This document shows, in pieces, positions 13,028-20,488 of a DNA stretch of 22,845 bases. Origin of the DNA: a virus; the IMG/VR virus record IMGVR_UViG_3300025135_000030, positions 1-22,845 of that record. One strand, written 5' to 3'. Position numbers and translations under genes: made by a program. How positions within the stretch are numbered: position 1 is the first letter of the stretch; each line of letters starts with the position of its first letter. A model generated the notes under the pieces. That model had not been told where the DNA came from. It was given only the letters and a program-made list of their open reading frames with translations, and did not search any database.

Positions 13028-13045
13028 AGTTGATATGTTCAACTA
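13027..13045. promoter_or_regulatory. Inverted repeat TAGTTGA-TATGT-TCAACTA
   Basis: A seven-base perfect dyad around TATGT in the 56-base gap between hli and the next gene. TAGTTGATA also occurs at 135-143 and 22265-22273, again near TATGTT. It may be an operator or part of a phage promoter. Confidence 0.4.
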
Positions 13046-13058
13046 ACCAGGAAGCCTT

Positions 13059-13541
13059 GTGCCTCTTTTTAAGAACCGGAATCCGCAATACGAAGTGAGA
13101 GTTTCCCTGCTCGAGGAAAGACTTCAGGCCTATGACGAAGTCAGTAGGCAAATGCTTGCAAAGCTCGAGCAAGCAGTCGAAAAAATCTCTGAGTCTACCA
13201 GGGATATTTCGCAAATCCTTATCCGCCACGAGGAACGCATCGACCGTACAACCGAGGCAAGTAATGCCCTCATCCAGCTACTAAATAAGACAGAGCATGA
13301 CGTCCGGGAAAAGATTCAGGACGAGTCTAAGGTCTTGTCAAGACGTATTAATGACATCTCCGAACACCTGGAGACGAACAGAAAATCGATCGAAGAGTTA
13401 AAAAAGACCCGGTGGGTATGGGTTGGCATTATTACCGCTACGTCATTTTTTGCCAGTCAGTTAAACATATTTGACAATATTCTTCAGAACAGGGATGGCT
13501 ATAGGGACAGAAATACTATCGGGTATGTGAGGGGGAAATGA
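13059..13541 (+). CDS. Coiled-coil protein with C-terminal membrane anchor
   Basis: A 160-residue protein. Residues about 15-125 are a long charged coiled coil (LEERLQAYDEVSRQMLAKLE and similar). Residues about 127-145 (VWVGIITATSFFASQLNIF) are a membrane segment. This order resembles small phage proteins of the XhlA type, which associate with holins and help lysis, but the likeness is architectural only. GTG at 13059 follows AGGA at proper distance and GTTGAAAGCT at 13018. The next gene starts within its stop codon (ATGA). Confidence 0.7.
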   Translation: MPLFKNRNPQYEVRVSLLEERLQAYDEVSRQMLAKLEQAVEKISESTRDISQILIRHEERIDRTTEASNALIQLLNKTEHDVREKIQDESKVLSRRINDISEHLETNRKSIEELKKTRWVWVGIITATSFFASQLNIFDNILQNRDGYRDRNTIGYVRGK

Positions 13542-13690
13542 GAGGGAGTAGGATCGTCTGTGGTGACGGTCAAATCTACACCATTGTCCATACAATCGTT
13601 GACTTTATCGGGTTCTACGCCGTCTGGGTCGTTAAACGAGGTTCTAGCTACAGAGTTATCGACTCCCGACGTTGTCGGATTCTCCCCTAA
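13538..13690 (+). CDS. 50-residue hypothetical protein
   Basis: A short gene starting at the ATG in the ATGA overlap with the preceding stop, with a strong purine-rich site GAGGGGGAA before it. The product begins MRGSRIVCGDGQIYTIV, has a hydrophobic aromatic core (VDFIGFYAVWVV) and a basic, Cys-containing end (RRCRILP). It may be a small membrane-associated or beta-strand protein. It ends four bases before the ATG at 13695, which indicates that the next gene starts there and not at the upstream GTG. Confidence 0.68.
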   Translation: MRGSRIVCGDGQIYTIVHTIVDFIGFYAVWVVKRGSSYRVIDSRRCRILP

Positions 13691-13694
13691 CACC

Positions 13695-14015
13695 ATGCTT
13701 TCCACCGCTTACCGTCTAAGGCTAGAAACGATTTGTGGCAACATCACCAGCGGGTCTGAAGTTTCTCTCTCCGACATGGTCTGGGCAGAAAAATTAGCAA
13801 AAGCGAACAGAACGGCTGCGACGATGATGAGACAAGCGAGACGGAGAGCGGAGAATCCCGATATGCCCGAGGGAGGTCTAGACGACTTCCTGAATCAGCT
13901 TGATATCGGCGGTACGGGTCATGAGTCCAAGGGGATCCGCCGCTTCGAGACCGTAGATGAGATTGCCGATTTCTTCCGACGTGAGAACACTGACGATTGG
14001 CGACAGCGGGACTAG
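13695..14015 (+). CDS. Hypothetical protein, likely conserved in cyanophages
   Basis: A 106-residue basic-acidic helical protein. Start at ATG 13695, directly after the 50-residue gene; a GTG at 13560 in frame would overlap that gene entirely. The segments VSLSDMVWAEKLAKANRTAA and MMRQARRRAENPDMPEGG look like two helices with a basic patch, and the C-terminus (VDEIADFFRRENTDDWRQRD) is charged. It resembles small proteins I recall from marine cyanophages without known role. Confidence 0.7.
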   Translation: MLSTAYRLRLETICGNITSGSEVSLSDMVWAEKLAKANRTAATMMRQARRRAENPDMPEGGLDDFLNQLDIGGTGHESKGIRRFETVDEIADFFRRENTDDWRQRD

Positions 14016-14053
14016 GTCGTGCTACTGTACGAACAGTCCATCGCTCTGACGTT

Positions 14054-14182
14054 TTGAAAATCTCTGTAAAATCCCTATGGGATCTGTTCTGTTTTCCCGT
14101 CCGTTTATCCGTTTCAGAAAAGTTCGCCCTGTACTGTAAGGAGAATCCGTGGGCACCGGAAGCGAGAATTTACGATCTGTGA
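14054..14182 (+). CDS. 42-residue hypothetical protein, TTG start
   Basis: A short frame beginning at TTG 14054 and ending at 14182, inside the start of the phosphatase gene. It begins MKISVKSLWDLFCFPVRLSV and ends ENPWAPEARIYDL, a well-formed short protein with an aromatic hydrophobic half and an acidic end. The frame continues upstream to 13997 but that part reads poorly. I see no clear ribosome binding site. Function unknown. Confidence 0.5.
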   Translation: MKISVKSLWDLFCFPVRLSVSEKFALYCKENPWAPEARIYDL

Positions 14183-14826
14183 GGGGACCTTACGCGTTTG
14201 TAGGGGATTTGCACGGGCGAGTAGGTCTACTCGATCTCATTCTGAGTCGTGATCCAAAACGCAAGTACCATTACGTGTTTATGGGCGATGTAATTCACCA
14301 CAAACCGTTTTTTAAACATAACAAGAGAACTTCGCCAATCCGAATGCTCCGTGCCATATCCGATCTAATCGGGGAGGGACGCGCAACCCTCCTGCTAGGA
14401 AATAACGAAAACTACATACTCCGGAGTTTAATTCTGCCCGAGCAGGAGATTAAAAAGAAAGAGGTAAAGTATACATTAAAATGCCTTAAGGAGGTGAGTT
14501 TGGACGAAAGACTAAAATTCGTTAACATGATGTCTAACGCACCCCTCTCTCTCGAGCTGGAGGGGAAATTTCGTCTCGCTCACGCGTACTACCCCCACCC
14601 CGGGACCAATGTGTCTCGAGATACCTGCCTGCACGGCCCGGGTTATGTCTGGTTCAGAGACGACAATGTGTCCGACCGTCACAATCTCGATCCTGCTTAC
14701 ACCTACTTCTTCGGGCACTACGGACTCCCCTACTACCGGGAGAATATCCGCATCGTCGATGCGACGAGCCTCGAGGCGGCCGGAGTCTACTACTCAGACC
14801 GGGACGAGTTCATGGTATACTACTAA
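14149..14826 (+). CDS. Calcineurin-like metallophosphatase
   Basis: A 225-residue protein of the metallophosphatase superfamily (PrpE, lambda phosphatase and ApaH relatives). Metal-binding motifs are in order: GDLHG (Asp20, His22), GDVI (Asp47), GNNE (Asn85-Asn86-Glu87), LAHAYY (His145) and FGHYG (His190). The fold binds two metals and hydrolyses phosphate esters; substrates could be phosphoproteins, diadenosine tetraphosphate or nucleic-acid ends. The usual catalytic His in GNHE is Asn, which may lower or change activity. GTG 14149 follows a very good AAGGAG site at five bases, which fixes the start. Confidence 0.85.
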   Translation: MGTGSENLRSVRGPYAFVGDLHGRVGLLDLILSRDPKRKYHYVFMGDVIHHKPFFKHNKRTSPIRMLRAISDLIGEGRATLLLGNNENYILRSLILPEQEIKKKEVKYTLKCLKEVSLDERLKFVNMMSNAPLSLELEGKFRLAHAYYPHPGTNVSRDTCLHGPGYVWFRDDNVSDRHNLDPAYTYFFGHYGLPYYRENIRIVDATSLEAAGVYYSDRDEFMVYY

Positions 14827-14847
14827 GGTGAAAGGTCTGTCCGCCTA

Positions 14848-17583
14848 ATGTTTCAAAACTGCCTCGGTTACTCGGTCCTGCCCCCTGCGATGGCCCGAGC
14901 GGTCTTTGGAGACGCCGCAGTAGACGGTTATAAGCCGGATCTGTCCACGGTCCCCTCGATCACCGAGGAGATGGAGAGCTTTGGCGTGGAGTTCCCGATC
15001 AAGAATCCAGAGCAGTTAGTTGAGCTGCCGGAGTTCAAGTTGCCCCGCATCACCGGGAAGGACATTGCCGACCATTTCGACCGGATCGGTAAAGAAATCT
15101 TGTCAGAGAAAGTAGCTCTGCTGAAGGAGTTTGCGGATGTCGACCTAGTCGACCCACCGACCGAGACGGATATTGTCTACGAAACAGGCTGGACGAGGTA
15201 CCGTCCGTTGCCGAACGGTAAATGGACTATCGAGAGTCTGGGGGACACGGGTCTGTCCGGCGTACCTATTGCCGTCTTCGACTGTGAGACCTTTGTCAAA
15301 GGGACGGAGTTCGGCCACCCCATCCTCGCCACCGTAGTCGGGCATGACGGCTCGTACTATGTCTGGATGCATGAATCGTTTGTCGATCCGGCCGTCCCAT
15401 ACACCCCGCAACTCGTCCCGCTTGGTACGAACAACACGCTCCTGATCGCCCATAACGTAGGGTTTGATAGGCAACGTACTCTGGAGTCTTACGACCTACG
15501 GCATGATCCGTTTCATCCGGATTCGCCTCACGGGAACTTATGGTTCGATACAATGTCCGCCCACATCAACGTTAGTGGTTTGGCATCGGATCAGAGGTTC
15601 TGGTACCAGTCATCCCAGACAACTCCCTCGTACAAGAAGGAGACTCCGCCGGCCTGGTCGGACAAGGGCTGCATGAACAACCTGATCGATGTGTATAACT
15701 TTCACTATATGCCCCTGGTACCACTAGAAAAAGAGACAAAAAAGACTCGTAATCTCTTCGTCGTTGCAGATTCGATGGAGGATTTTGTCCCTGATCGTGA
15801 CAGGCTCGTAGCCTACGCCCTCAACGACGCGAAGATAACTTTCGAGCTGTACTCCGTCCTCGTCCTTAAATACCTGCAAGCCAATCCGTCTCTCACAACG
15901 CTATACGGGCATTTCGCACAGACCTCGTCGATTCTCCCTGTCACCCCGAGCTGGTACGGGTGGGTGGAGAATTGCGAAAAGGTCTGGGACGAATCGATCA
16001 GGAGGCAGGACGAACTCCTGAGCGAGTTGGCTCAACAGTTACTGGATGACTGGCGTAGCGACGATGTCGATACGGAGAACGATCCTTGGTTCAGTCAGCT
16101 TGACTGGGATGCGAATTACGCCCTGAAGAAAGATGGTAACCCTAAATCCCAGTGGTACGGGGTTCCGATGTGGTACAGGAAGAACGCTAAGTACGATAAA
16201 GAGACTAAGACGATTCGGCTTGAGCCTATTACGTCGAAAAGTCGTCTCAGCCACATCCTGCTCCGGCTTAAGTGGCGTGGTCAACCGATCACCTATGTCC
16301 CGGACAAGGGCTGGATGTTCAACAACCCCGAATCGGGTAAGCCGGAGAGGATTCCTCACCCCAACGGCGAGGGGGTCAATGTTGGCGGGGTTCTGAGCAA
16401 AGACTACCTGCCCGAGTTTGAGTCGGGCGTTCTGTCTAGCGACTTGCCACAGGCCCAGGAGCTGATCCGCCTCGCGGTCAAAGTGTCCTACTGGACCTCG
16501 GTCCGGAGCCGTGTCAAGTCGCAATTAGCCCGACCCGCGAACGACGCTAATCTGACCGTCATCGTGCCCCAGACCGTCCCCCACAACACCGCGACAAATC
16601 GGGCCGGTGAGCATCTGTGGCTGACGGTTCCTGACCCCAAGCCGGACAAGATCGGGACTGAGGTGAAGACTAGGGTCCAGGTTACATCCCCTTACACTTT
16701 TATCTCGTCCGATTATGACGGCCAGGAATCCGTCGTAGCCAGCATTTTTGCCGATAGTTACTACCAGATAGCCGGTAGCACGCAGTTCGGGCATAGCGTT
16801 CTGGCCGGGTCTAAAGACGATGGTACAGACATGCATAGTATGACGGCTAAGGCGATCGGGATTTCCCGAACTATCGCCAAGAACTGTAATTATGGCATGC
16901 TTTATGGTTCTGGCGTAAAGACGTTGGCTACGACTATCCGTAAGGGGAATAAGTCCATTAGCGTCGACGAAGCCAAGAAGATGGGTAAGACCCTGATCGA
17001 GAAGAAGAAGGGCTGGAAAGCGTCGGATATCTCCTCCAATCTGGTTGGGGGGAGCGATTCGCACGCCTACAACGAAATGGCCCGCATCGCTAATAGTAAC
17101 GTCCCCCTCAACCCGTTAAGCCGGACGAAGATGTCGACGGCTTTCCGGCCCGCCTCTGTCAAGAACGAGTTCTTTACGATGCGGAATAACTGGGTGATCC
17201 AGTCTACGGGCAGCGCGATGCTGCATGCGTTTCTCACCGCTATGGAGCATTTGACTCGTCGTTACGGTGTCAAGGACGTCCGCTTCTGCATGTCCGTTCA
17301 CGACAGCGTGCTGTACATGTGTAAGGAGGACGACGCTGATCTCGTTTCCGCCCTGTACCAGGTCGCCCACCTCTGGTCATGGGCCTGGCTCCGGTTTAAT
17401 TACGGTATCTGCGAGATGCCCCATGCCAACGCCTGGTTCAGTAGCATCGAGGTCGACAAGGTGTTTCGGAAGTCGGCGACGGCGAGCACGGTGACCGTAT
17501 CACAGCCCGTTCCCGAGCCGGATGGCCGTGCCCATACGATCTCTAGCCTGGTTCCTGTGCTAGATTCGTTAAGCGATAACTGA
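14848..17583 (+). CDS. Family A DNA polymerase, mitochondrial Pol gamma-like, with proofreading
   Basis: A 911-residue replicative polymerase. 3'-5' exonuclease motifs are complete: ExoI VFDCET (Asp145, Glu147), ExoII HNVGFD (Asp207) and ExoIII YALND (Tyr323, Asp327). Polymerase motif A is SSDYDGQES (Asp622, Glu627), motif B RTIAKNCNYG (Arg674, Lys678, Tyr682) and motif C SVHDSV (Asp819). Segments such as GISRTIAKNCNYG, FFTMRNNWVIQS, VGGVLSKDYLP and DPWFSQLDWD parallel human POLG closely, much more than E. coli Pol I or T7 gp5. It is shorter than human POLG (1239 residues), mainly at the N-terminus. Motif C carries Ser820 where nearly all family A enzymes have Glu. It likely replicates the phage genome. 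Confidence 0.93.
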   Translation: MFQNCLGYSVLPPAMARAVFGDAAVDGYKPDLSTVPSITEEMESFGVEFPIKNPEQLVELPEFKLPRITGKDIADHFDRIGKEILSEKVALLKEFADVDLVDPPTETDIVYETGWTRYRPLPNGKWTIESLGDTGLSGVPIAVFDCETFVKGTEFGHPILATVVGHDGSYYVWMHESFVDPAVPYTPQLVPLGTNNTLLIAHNVGFDRQRTLESYDLRHDPFHPDSPHGNLWFDTMSAHINVSGLASDQRFWYQSSQTTPSYKKETPPAWSDKGCMNNLIDVYNFHYMPLVPLEKETKKTRNLFVVADSMEDFVPDRDRLVAYALNDAKITFELYSVLVLKYLQANPSLTTLYGHFAQTSSILPVTPSWYGWVENCEKVWDESIRRQDELLSELAQQLLDDWRSDDVDTENDPWFSQLDWDANYALKKDGNPKSQWYGVPMWYRKNAKYDKETKTIRLEPITSKSRLSHILLRLKWRGQPITYVPDKGWMFNNPESGKPERIPHPNGEGVNVGGVLSKDYLPEFESGVLSSDLPQAQELIRLAVKVSYWTSVRSRVKSQLARPANDANLTVIVPQTVPHNTATNRAGEHLWLTVPDPKPDKIGTEVKTRVQVTSPYTFISSDYDGQESVVASIFADSYYQIAGSTQFGHSVLAGSKDDGTDMHSMTAKAIGISRTIAKNCNYGMLYGSGVKTLATTIRKGNKSISVDEAKKMGKTLIEKKKGWKASDISSNLVGGSDSHAYNEMARIANSNVPLNPLSRTKMSTAFRPASVKNEFFTMRNNWVIQSTGSAMLHAFLTAMEHLTRRYGVKDVRFCMSVHDSVLYMCKEDDADLVSALYQVAHLWSWAWLRFNYGICEMPHANAWFSSIEVDKVFRKSATASTVTVSQPVPEPDGRAHTISSLVPVLDSLSDN

Positions 17584-17597
17584 CTGAACGGCCTCCC

Positions 17598-17843
17598 ATG
17601 GACTTTGAACGAACCCAGAGCGTATTGGCCGAATCGGTAATATGTTCTAGTATTTGTGATATGAGCGAAAAGTTAAACTTTACGTACTTGGAAGGGTTCT
17701 TGAAGTATGTCGATCCGGACGAGGAAAATTCGGACTTCGAGGACGTCTTCTCCTTCCTGTACGATGTGCTGACTACGGACGGGGAAATGTCTGGGCGCGA
17801 AGCCATCTCCCTGCTCTGTAATGCTGTAGACTCTTTAACGTAG
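17598..17843 (+). CDS. Acidic hypothetical protein
   Basis: An 81-residue, strongly acidic protein (DPDEENSDFEDVFSF) 14 bases after the polymerase. Charge and size would fit a DNA mimic or a small polymerase partner, but no motif supports this. The ATG at 17598 has a C-rich leader (GGCCTCCC) and no ribosome binding site. It ends shortly before a terminator. Confidence 0.6.
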   Translation: MDFERTQSVLAESVICSSICDMSEKLNFTYLEGFLKYVDPDEENSDFEDVFSFLYDVLTTDGEMSGREAISLLCNAVDSLT

Positions 17844-17883
17844 GGTTTGAGTCACCGCTGGGACGACAATCCCGTCGGAATAG

Positions 17884-17929
17884 GTAGGATGGCTTAGGGA
17901 CTTCAACCCCTTAGTCAGCCTACTTTTTT
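17884..17929 (+). terminator. Rho-independent terminator after the polymerase operon
   Basis: GTAGG (17884-17888) pairs with CCTAC (17919-17923), with further pairs TGGC/GTCA and GGG/CCC inside, and six T residues follow (17924-17929). This is the clearest terminator in the window. Confidence 0.75.
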
Positions 17930-18035
17930 ATGGCGTGCTCGTTCCGTGCTAAGATGGTCCCGGGCCGGTCTCGTACCGTCCTAATCGCCTGACTTTCTCG
18001 ATACGTCGTTTTCGTCAGTCGTCTCGACATTATCC

Positions 18036-18089
18036 TAACGGGGGTAATGACTGGTACGGAGATTATTCCCCGTCCTAGTTACCCCGTTA
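18036..18089. promoter_or_regulatory. Inverted repeat upstream of the RlpA-like gene
   Basis: TAACGGGGGTAA (18036-18047) and TTACCCCGTTA (18079-18089) are inverted copies with one extra G, 31 bases apart and ending 34 bases before the ATG at 18124. It could be an operator pair or a long stem in the mRNA leader. Confidence 0.45.
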
Positions 18090-18123
18090 CCGAGTTACTG
18101 TCGCTGTCCCTTGCAACACTAAC

Positions 18124-18498
18124 ATGCGTAAAACTCTATCACTAGCATTTGTTACAGCTTTGGGTCTTCTCGCCCTATCACCTGCCGCTAACGCAGTAGG
18201 TAGCCGGGTCTGCGGAGGCGCAAGCTTTTACGGAAGGGGTGACGGATTTGCCTGGCAAACCACTGCTAGCGGAGTCCCTATGGACCCTAACGCTATGACC
18301 ACGGCCCACCGTTCGCTGCCATTTGGTACCCGTATTCAGGTAACCAATAACAGTAATGGTAAGTCCGTGATCGTACGTGTCACTGACCGAGGACCGTTTG
18401 TCGGAGGTCGTGTAGTCGACTTGTCCTACGGGGCATTTTCAGCTATCGCGGCACCGTCGACCGGAGTAACGAATGTCTGTTATACGAGACTAAGCTGA
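18124..18498 (+). CDS. Secreted RlpA-like double-psi beta-barrel protein
   Basis: A 124-residue protein with a standard signal peptide (basic start, hydrophobic LSLAFVTALGLLAL, cleavage after Ala-Asn-Ala at residue 24). The mature part is one RlpA domain: GGASFYG, TTASGVPMD, MTTAHRSLPFGT and VTDRGPFVGGRVVDLS. The residues matching the catalytic His and Asp of Pseudomonas RlpA are His62 and Asp88, so it may cleave peptidoglycan glycan strands; the C-terminal SPOR domain of cellular RlpA is absent. It stands alone with its own leader and a terminator. In a phage it might act in lysis or modify the host wall early. Confidence 0.88.
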   Translation: MRKTLSLAFVTALGLLALSPAANAVGSRVCGGASFYGRGDGFAWQTTASGVPMDPNAMTTAHRSLPFGTRIQVTNNSNGKSVIVRVTDRGPFVGGRVVDLSYGAFSAIAAPSTGVTNVCYTRLS

Positions 18499-18505
18499 TA
18501 GTCGG

Positions 18506-18533
18506 GGGGAGGAGGGAGTCATTCTTCCTCCCC
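18506..18533. terminator. Bidirectional terminator-like hairpin
   Basis: GGGGAGGAGG (18506-18515) pairs with CTTCCTCCCC (18524-18533), one wobble, eight-base loop, with TTT on the plus strand after it. It lies between the convergent RlpA-like and Dps-like genes and covers the last codons of the latter. Confidence 0.6.
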
Positions 18534-18965
18534 TTTCTCGTCTTCAGCCACAGCATGCTGCTTATTAACCGATCCGAGCAGGTACTTAACCTTCGCCATG
18601 TCCACCATCAGGTCCTCGACAAAGCTGAGTACGGCATACTCTTCGGCGTCATCGGCTTTCTTATGAAGGCTTTTCATCGAATCGCATAGGTCCTCGGCTA
18701 CATCGTACAGTTCCTCGGTCAGTTCCTCGGGCGTAGACCACTCCAGCTCAGGTACGCTGTGATAGATTTTAGCCGGGATCTCTACGCCGTATCCGCGAGC
18801 CAATTCCGCCGTACCATCAATCTTTTCCTCTACGATTTCGTAGACACGTTCGAATAGCAGGTGGAAGCTATAGAACTGGGGTCCGTCTACATTAAGATGA
18901 CTAAGATGTGCCGCGCCAGCGAAGTTTCGCTGTGCTGTGAGTAGTTCGATGAAAGCGGATTCCAT
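18519..18965 (-). CDS. Dps-like mini-ferritin
   Basis: A 148-residue four-helix protein. His23, His35, Glu39, Asp50 and Glu54 fall at exactly the spacing of the ferroxidase residues of Dps (His31, His43, Asp47, Asp58, Glu62 in the Listeria protein), within HLSHLNVDGPQFYSFHLLFE and KIDGTAELARGYG. Dps forms 12-mers that oxidise and store iron and protect DNA from peroxide. The C-terminal tail is acidic. The start is set at ATG 18965; the frame extends to ATG 19025 with 20 low-complexity residues, overlapping the upstream gene. The leader is purely pyrimidine-rich. It is the last gene of the minus-strand structural block, so it could also be packaged or act late. Confidence 0.75.
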   Translation of the reverse strand: MESAFIELLTAQRNFAGAAHLSHLNVDGPQFYSFHLLFERVYEIVEEKIDGTAELARGYGVEIPAKIYHSVPELEWSTPEELTEELYDVAEDLCDSMKSLHKKADDAEEYAVLSFVEDLMVDMAKVKYLLGSVNKQHAVAEDEKGEEE

Positions 18966-19005
18966 GGGAGAGAAGGGGGAGAGGGAGGGGTGAGGAGAAA
19001 AGCGG

Positions 19006-19950
19006 CTAGGAGACCGGCCCTTCATTATAGACCTTGTTCAGGGCAACTCCGATCGGCTGATAGGCCGAAGTAGTCGGCAGTGTGTTAGGAACTGTGCCGA
19101 CTGAATTGCGCCATAGGCCCATCTCGATATTCAGTTTAAACCAGTCGGGGTATTCAGTACCTGCTTTGATCCCTTCTCTCGTACACTTCCATACTTTGTT
19201 AAGAGTTCCTGAAATTACTTTGGAGTTATCGATACTCCCGTCCGGCCTGATCGCGCTGATCGGTACGAACGTGTATGTGGCGTCGCCACTTCCCTCCAGA
19301 CCGGTACACTGGACGGATAGATTGTCCCCAATCAGCCTGCCACAACGACCGTCCTCGACGACGTAGGTTTGGGTCGTATCAGGTCCGAGAGTTCGACGCC
19401 ACACCGCTAAGCCGGTCTGCCTACCATCCGGCGTGACGAGGCATTTCCGGACGGGCAGGAAATCGCCGATACTTACCGGATCGAACGCGGCACAGGGCTG
19501 GGAGTAGAATCGGCCGTCGGTAATCAGGACTTCGATAGAGTAGGTCTGCTCATAAATGAACTGAGACGCTTCCTTCGTGACCTGGACGAATCTTTCCGAC
19601 TCGAGTTCAAAGCCGGTTTGGAACTCCAGACCGGGAAGTTCTGGCACCCAGCCCGTTACGGAGTCGGCCAACAGATCGAGGATAGGTAGGCAGAACGAAT
19701 GTCCTTCGCGCTGAGCCTGCTTCTGGACCAGTGTCAGTGTGTAGTTAACTCGCCGTGTACGGACGGTGGGGATGTATGCTCCCTTGTTGGGGTTGTTAGT
19801 ATTCGCGCTGGTAAACGAGACGATGATCATCGCCTGCTCTGCGACCCTGCCGGACTGGTCGAGTTCCTCGGCTAGACGCAGTACTACCGCGCTCTGCCCT
19901 AGGGTCGAGTGAATCCGTCGATGCAACATGTTTTCAATCTCGAGCAGCAT
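19006..19950 (-). CDS. Structural protein, Mu Gp37-like (tail terminator candidate)
   Basis: A 314-residue protein. Residues about 1-150 show the layout of the Gp37/DUF1834-type tail proteins: an N-terminal helix (MLLEIENMLHRRI), strands with MIIVSFTSAN and RRVNYTLTLVQ, a helix ILDLLADSVTGWVP and a late strand (IYEQTYSIEVLI). In Mu-like phages this protein caps the tail tube. The second half (160-314) is beta-rich and of unknown type. Start at ATG 19950; TTG 19980 would run into an inverted repeat. A Gp36-like gene lies upstream on the same strand at 21421-22203, as in Mu order. The assignment is by pattern only. Confidence 0.55.
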   Translation of the reverse strand: MLLEIENMLHRRIHSTLGQSAVVLRLAEELDQSGRVAEQAMIIVSFTSANTNNPNKGAYIPTVRTRRVNYTLTLVQKQAQREGHSFCLPILDLLADSVTGWVPELPGLEFQTGFELESERFVQVTKEASQFIYEQTYSIEVLITDGRFYSQPCAAFDPVSIGDFLPVRKCLVTPDGRQTGLAVWRRTLGPDTTQTYVVEDGRCGRLIGDNLSVQCTGLEGSGDATYTFVPISAIRPDGSIDNSKVISGTLNKVWKCTREGIKAGTEYPDWFKLNIEMGLWRNSVGTVPNTLPTTSAYQPIGVALNKVYNEGPVS

Positions 19951-19969
19951 GGCGAAATATACCGTCCAA

Positions 19970-19995
19970 AAAGCTTTCAACGCGGTGAAAGCTTT
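19970..19995. promoter_or_regulatory. Perfect inverted repeat with GTTGAAAGCT copy, divergent promoter region
   Basis: AAAGCTTTCA (19970-19979) and TGAAAGCTTT (19986-19995) form a ten-base perfect dyad around ACGCGG, in the gap between divergent genes at 19950 and 20016. On the minus strand it contains GTTGAAAGCT (19972-19981), 21 bases before the ATG at 19950. It probably controls one or both genes. Confidence 0.55.
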
Positions 19996-20015
19996 AAGAA
20001 GAAGGGGAATTTGAC

Positions 20016-20237
20016 ATGTCGACTGATCGGATTTTTTGGGAGAACACTCTGGACTCGAAGTGGCGCTGTTACGTCTTAATGCAGACGGACACGTACGGGT
20101 ACCTGAGGATGGAGGATATCGCTACGGGCCAGAGGGTGCTTGACCGGGAAGTCCCGGTCTCACGCTACTTCCGGACCGACGACATCATCGGTTGGGGGAA
20201 TATCTGCATGATCGAGGCTCGGAGACTCGAGCGGTGA
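20016..20237 (+). CDS. Hypothetical protein, 73 residues
   Basis: First gene of a rightward cassette inserted between leftward structural genes. A small beta-rich protein (WRCYVLMQTDTYGYLRMED) with a mixed end (IIGWGNICMIEARRLER). An AAGGGG site lies before the ATG. The next gene starts at a GTG overlapping its stop. No family is recognised. Confidence 0.62.
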   Translation: MSTDRIFWENTLDSKWRCYVLMQTDTYGYLRMEDIATGQRVLDREVPVSRYFRTDDIIGWGNICMIEARRLER

Positions 20238-20389
20238 AGGGCCTGGAACACCACGTCAAGCAGTTACTGAAGCGCATGATGCAGGCCCAGGAGGTGACGG
20301 ATCGCGAGAGGGCACGGAAGATCTTGCGGAAAGCCGAAAAGCACAGGGAGAAGCTGGAACGGGCCGGGAAGTGCTATGATACTGAGTGA
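20234..20389 (+). CDS. 51-residue basic helical protein
   Basis: Starts at GTG in a GTGA overlap with the preceding stop, nine bases after GGAG; a longer frame to 20192 ignores this coupling. The product is one long, strongly charged helix (QAQEVTDRERARKILRKAEK). It could bind nucleic acid or a partner as a coiled coil. Function unknown. Confidence 0.58.
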   Translation: MKGLEHHVKQLLKRMMQAQEVTDRERARKILRKAEKHREKLERAGKCYDTE

Positions 20390-20488
20390 CGGATGACAGC
20401 CCCGCTGCCGGTGCCGTCCCGCTCTTTCAGGGCGGTAAGGGGGCCCTTTCCTCGAGTGTGACCCAGCGTCGTACTTCCCGGGCCCTCA

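Larger units (their letters stand above)
17844..18123. other. Gap with terminator and structured leader
   Basis: No gene is visible. After the terminator (17884-17929) the sequence holds an imperfect inverted repeat (18036-18089) and the leader of the RlpA-like gene. A promoter should lie between about 17940 and 18120, but I cannot fix its elements. Confidence 0.5.

Noticed and set aside
13560-13694. GTG-started 45-residue extension of the 13695 gene
   Set aside because: It lies wholly inside the 50-residue gene at 13538-13690, which has a strong ribosome binding site; the extension is Ser/Thr-rich low complexity.
16039-17064. Long minus-strand frames opposite the polymerase
   Set aside because: Shadows of a conserved polymerase gene, caused by codon bias on the plus strand.
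19951-19980. TTG start for the Gp37-like protein
   Set aside because: It would place the first codon at the edge of the perfect inverted repeat and GTTGAAAGCT element, which look regulatory; ATG 19950 fits better.
20390-20488. GC-rich stretch as a small gene or defined terminator
   Set aside because: Only partial hairpins are seen, with no convincing U-tract and no frame with a start signal.
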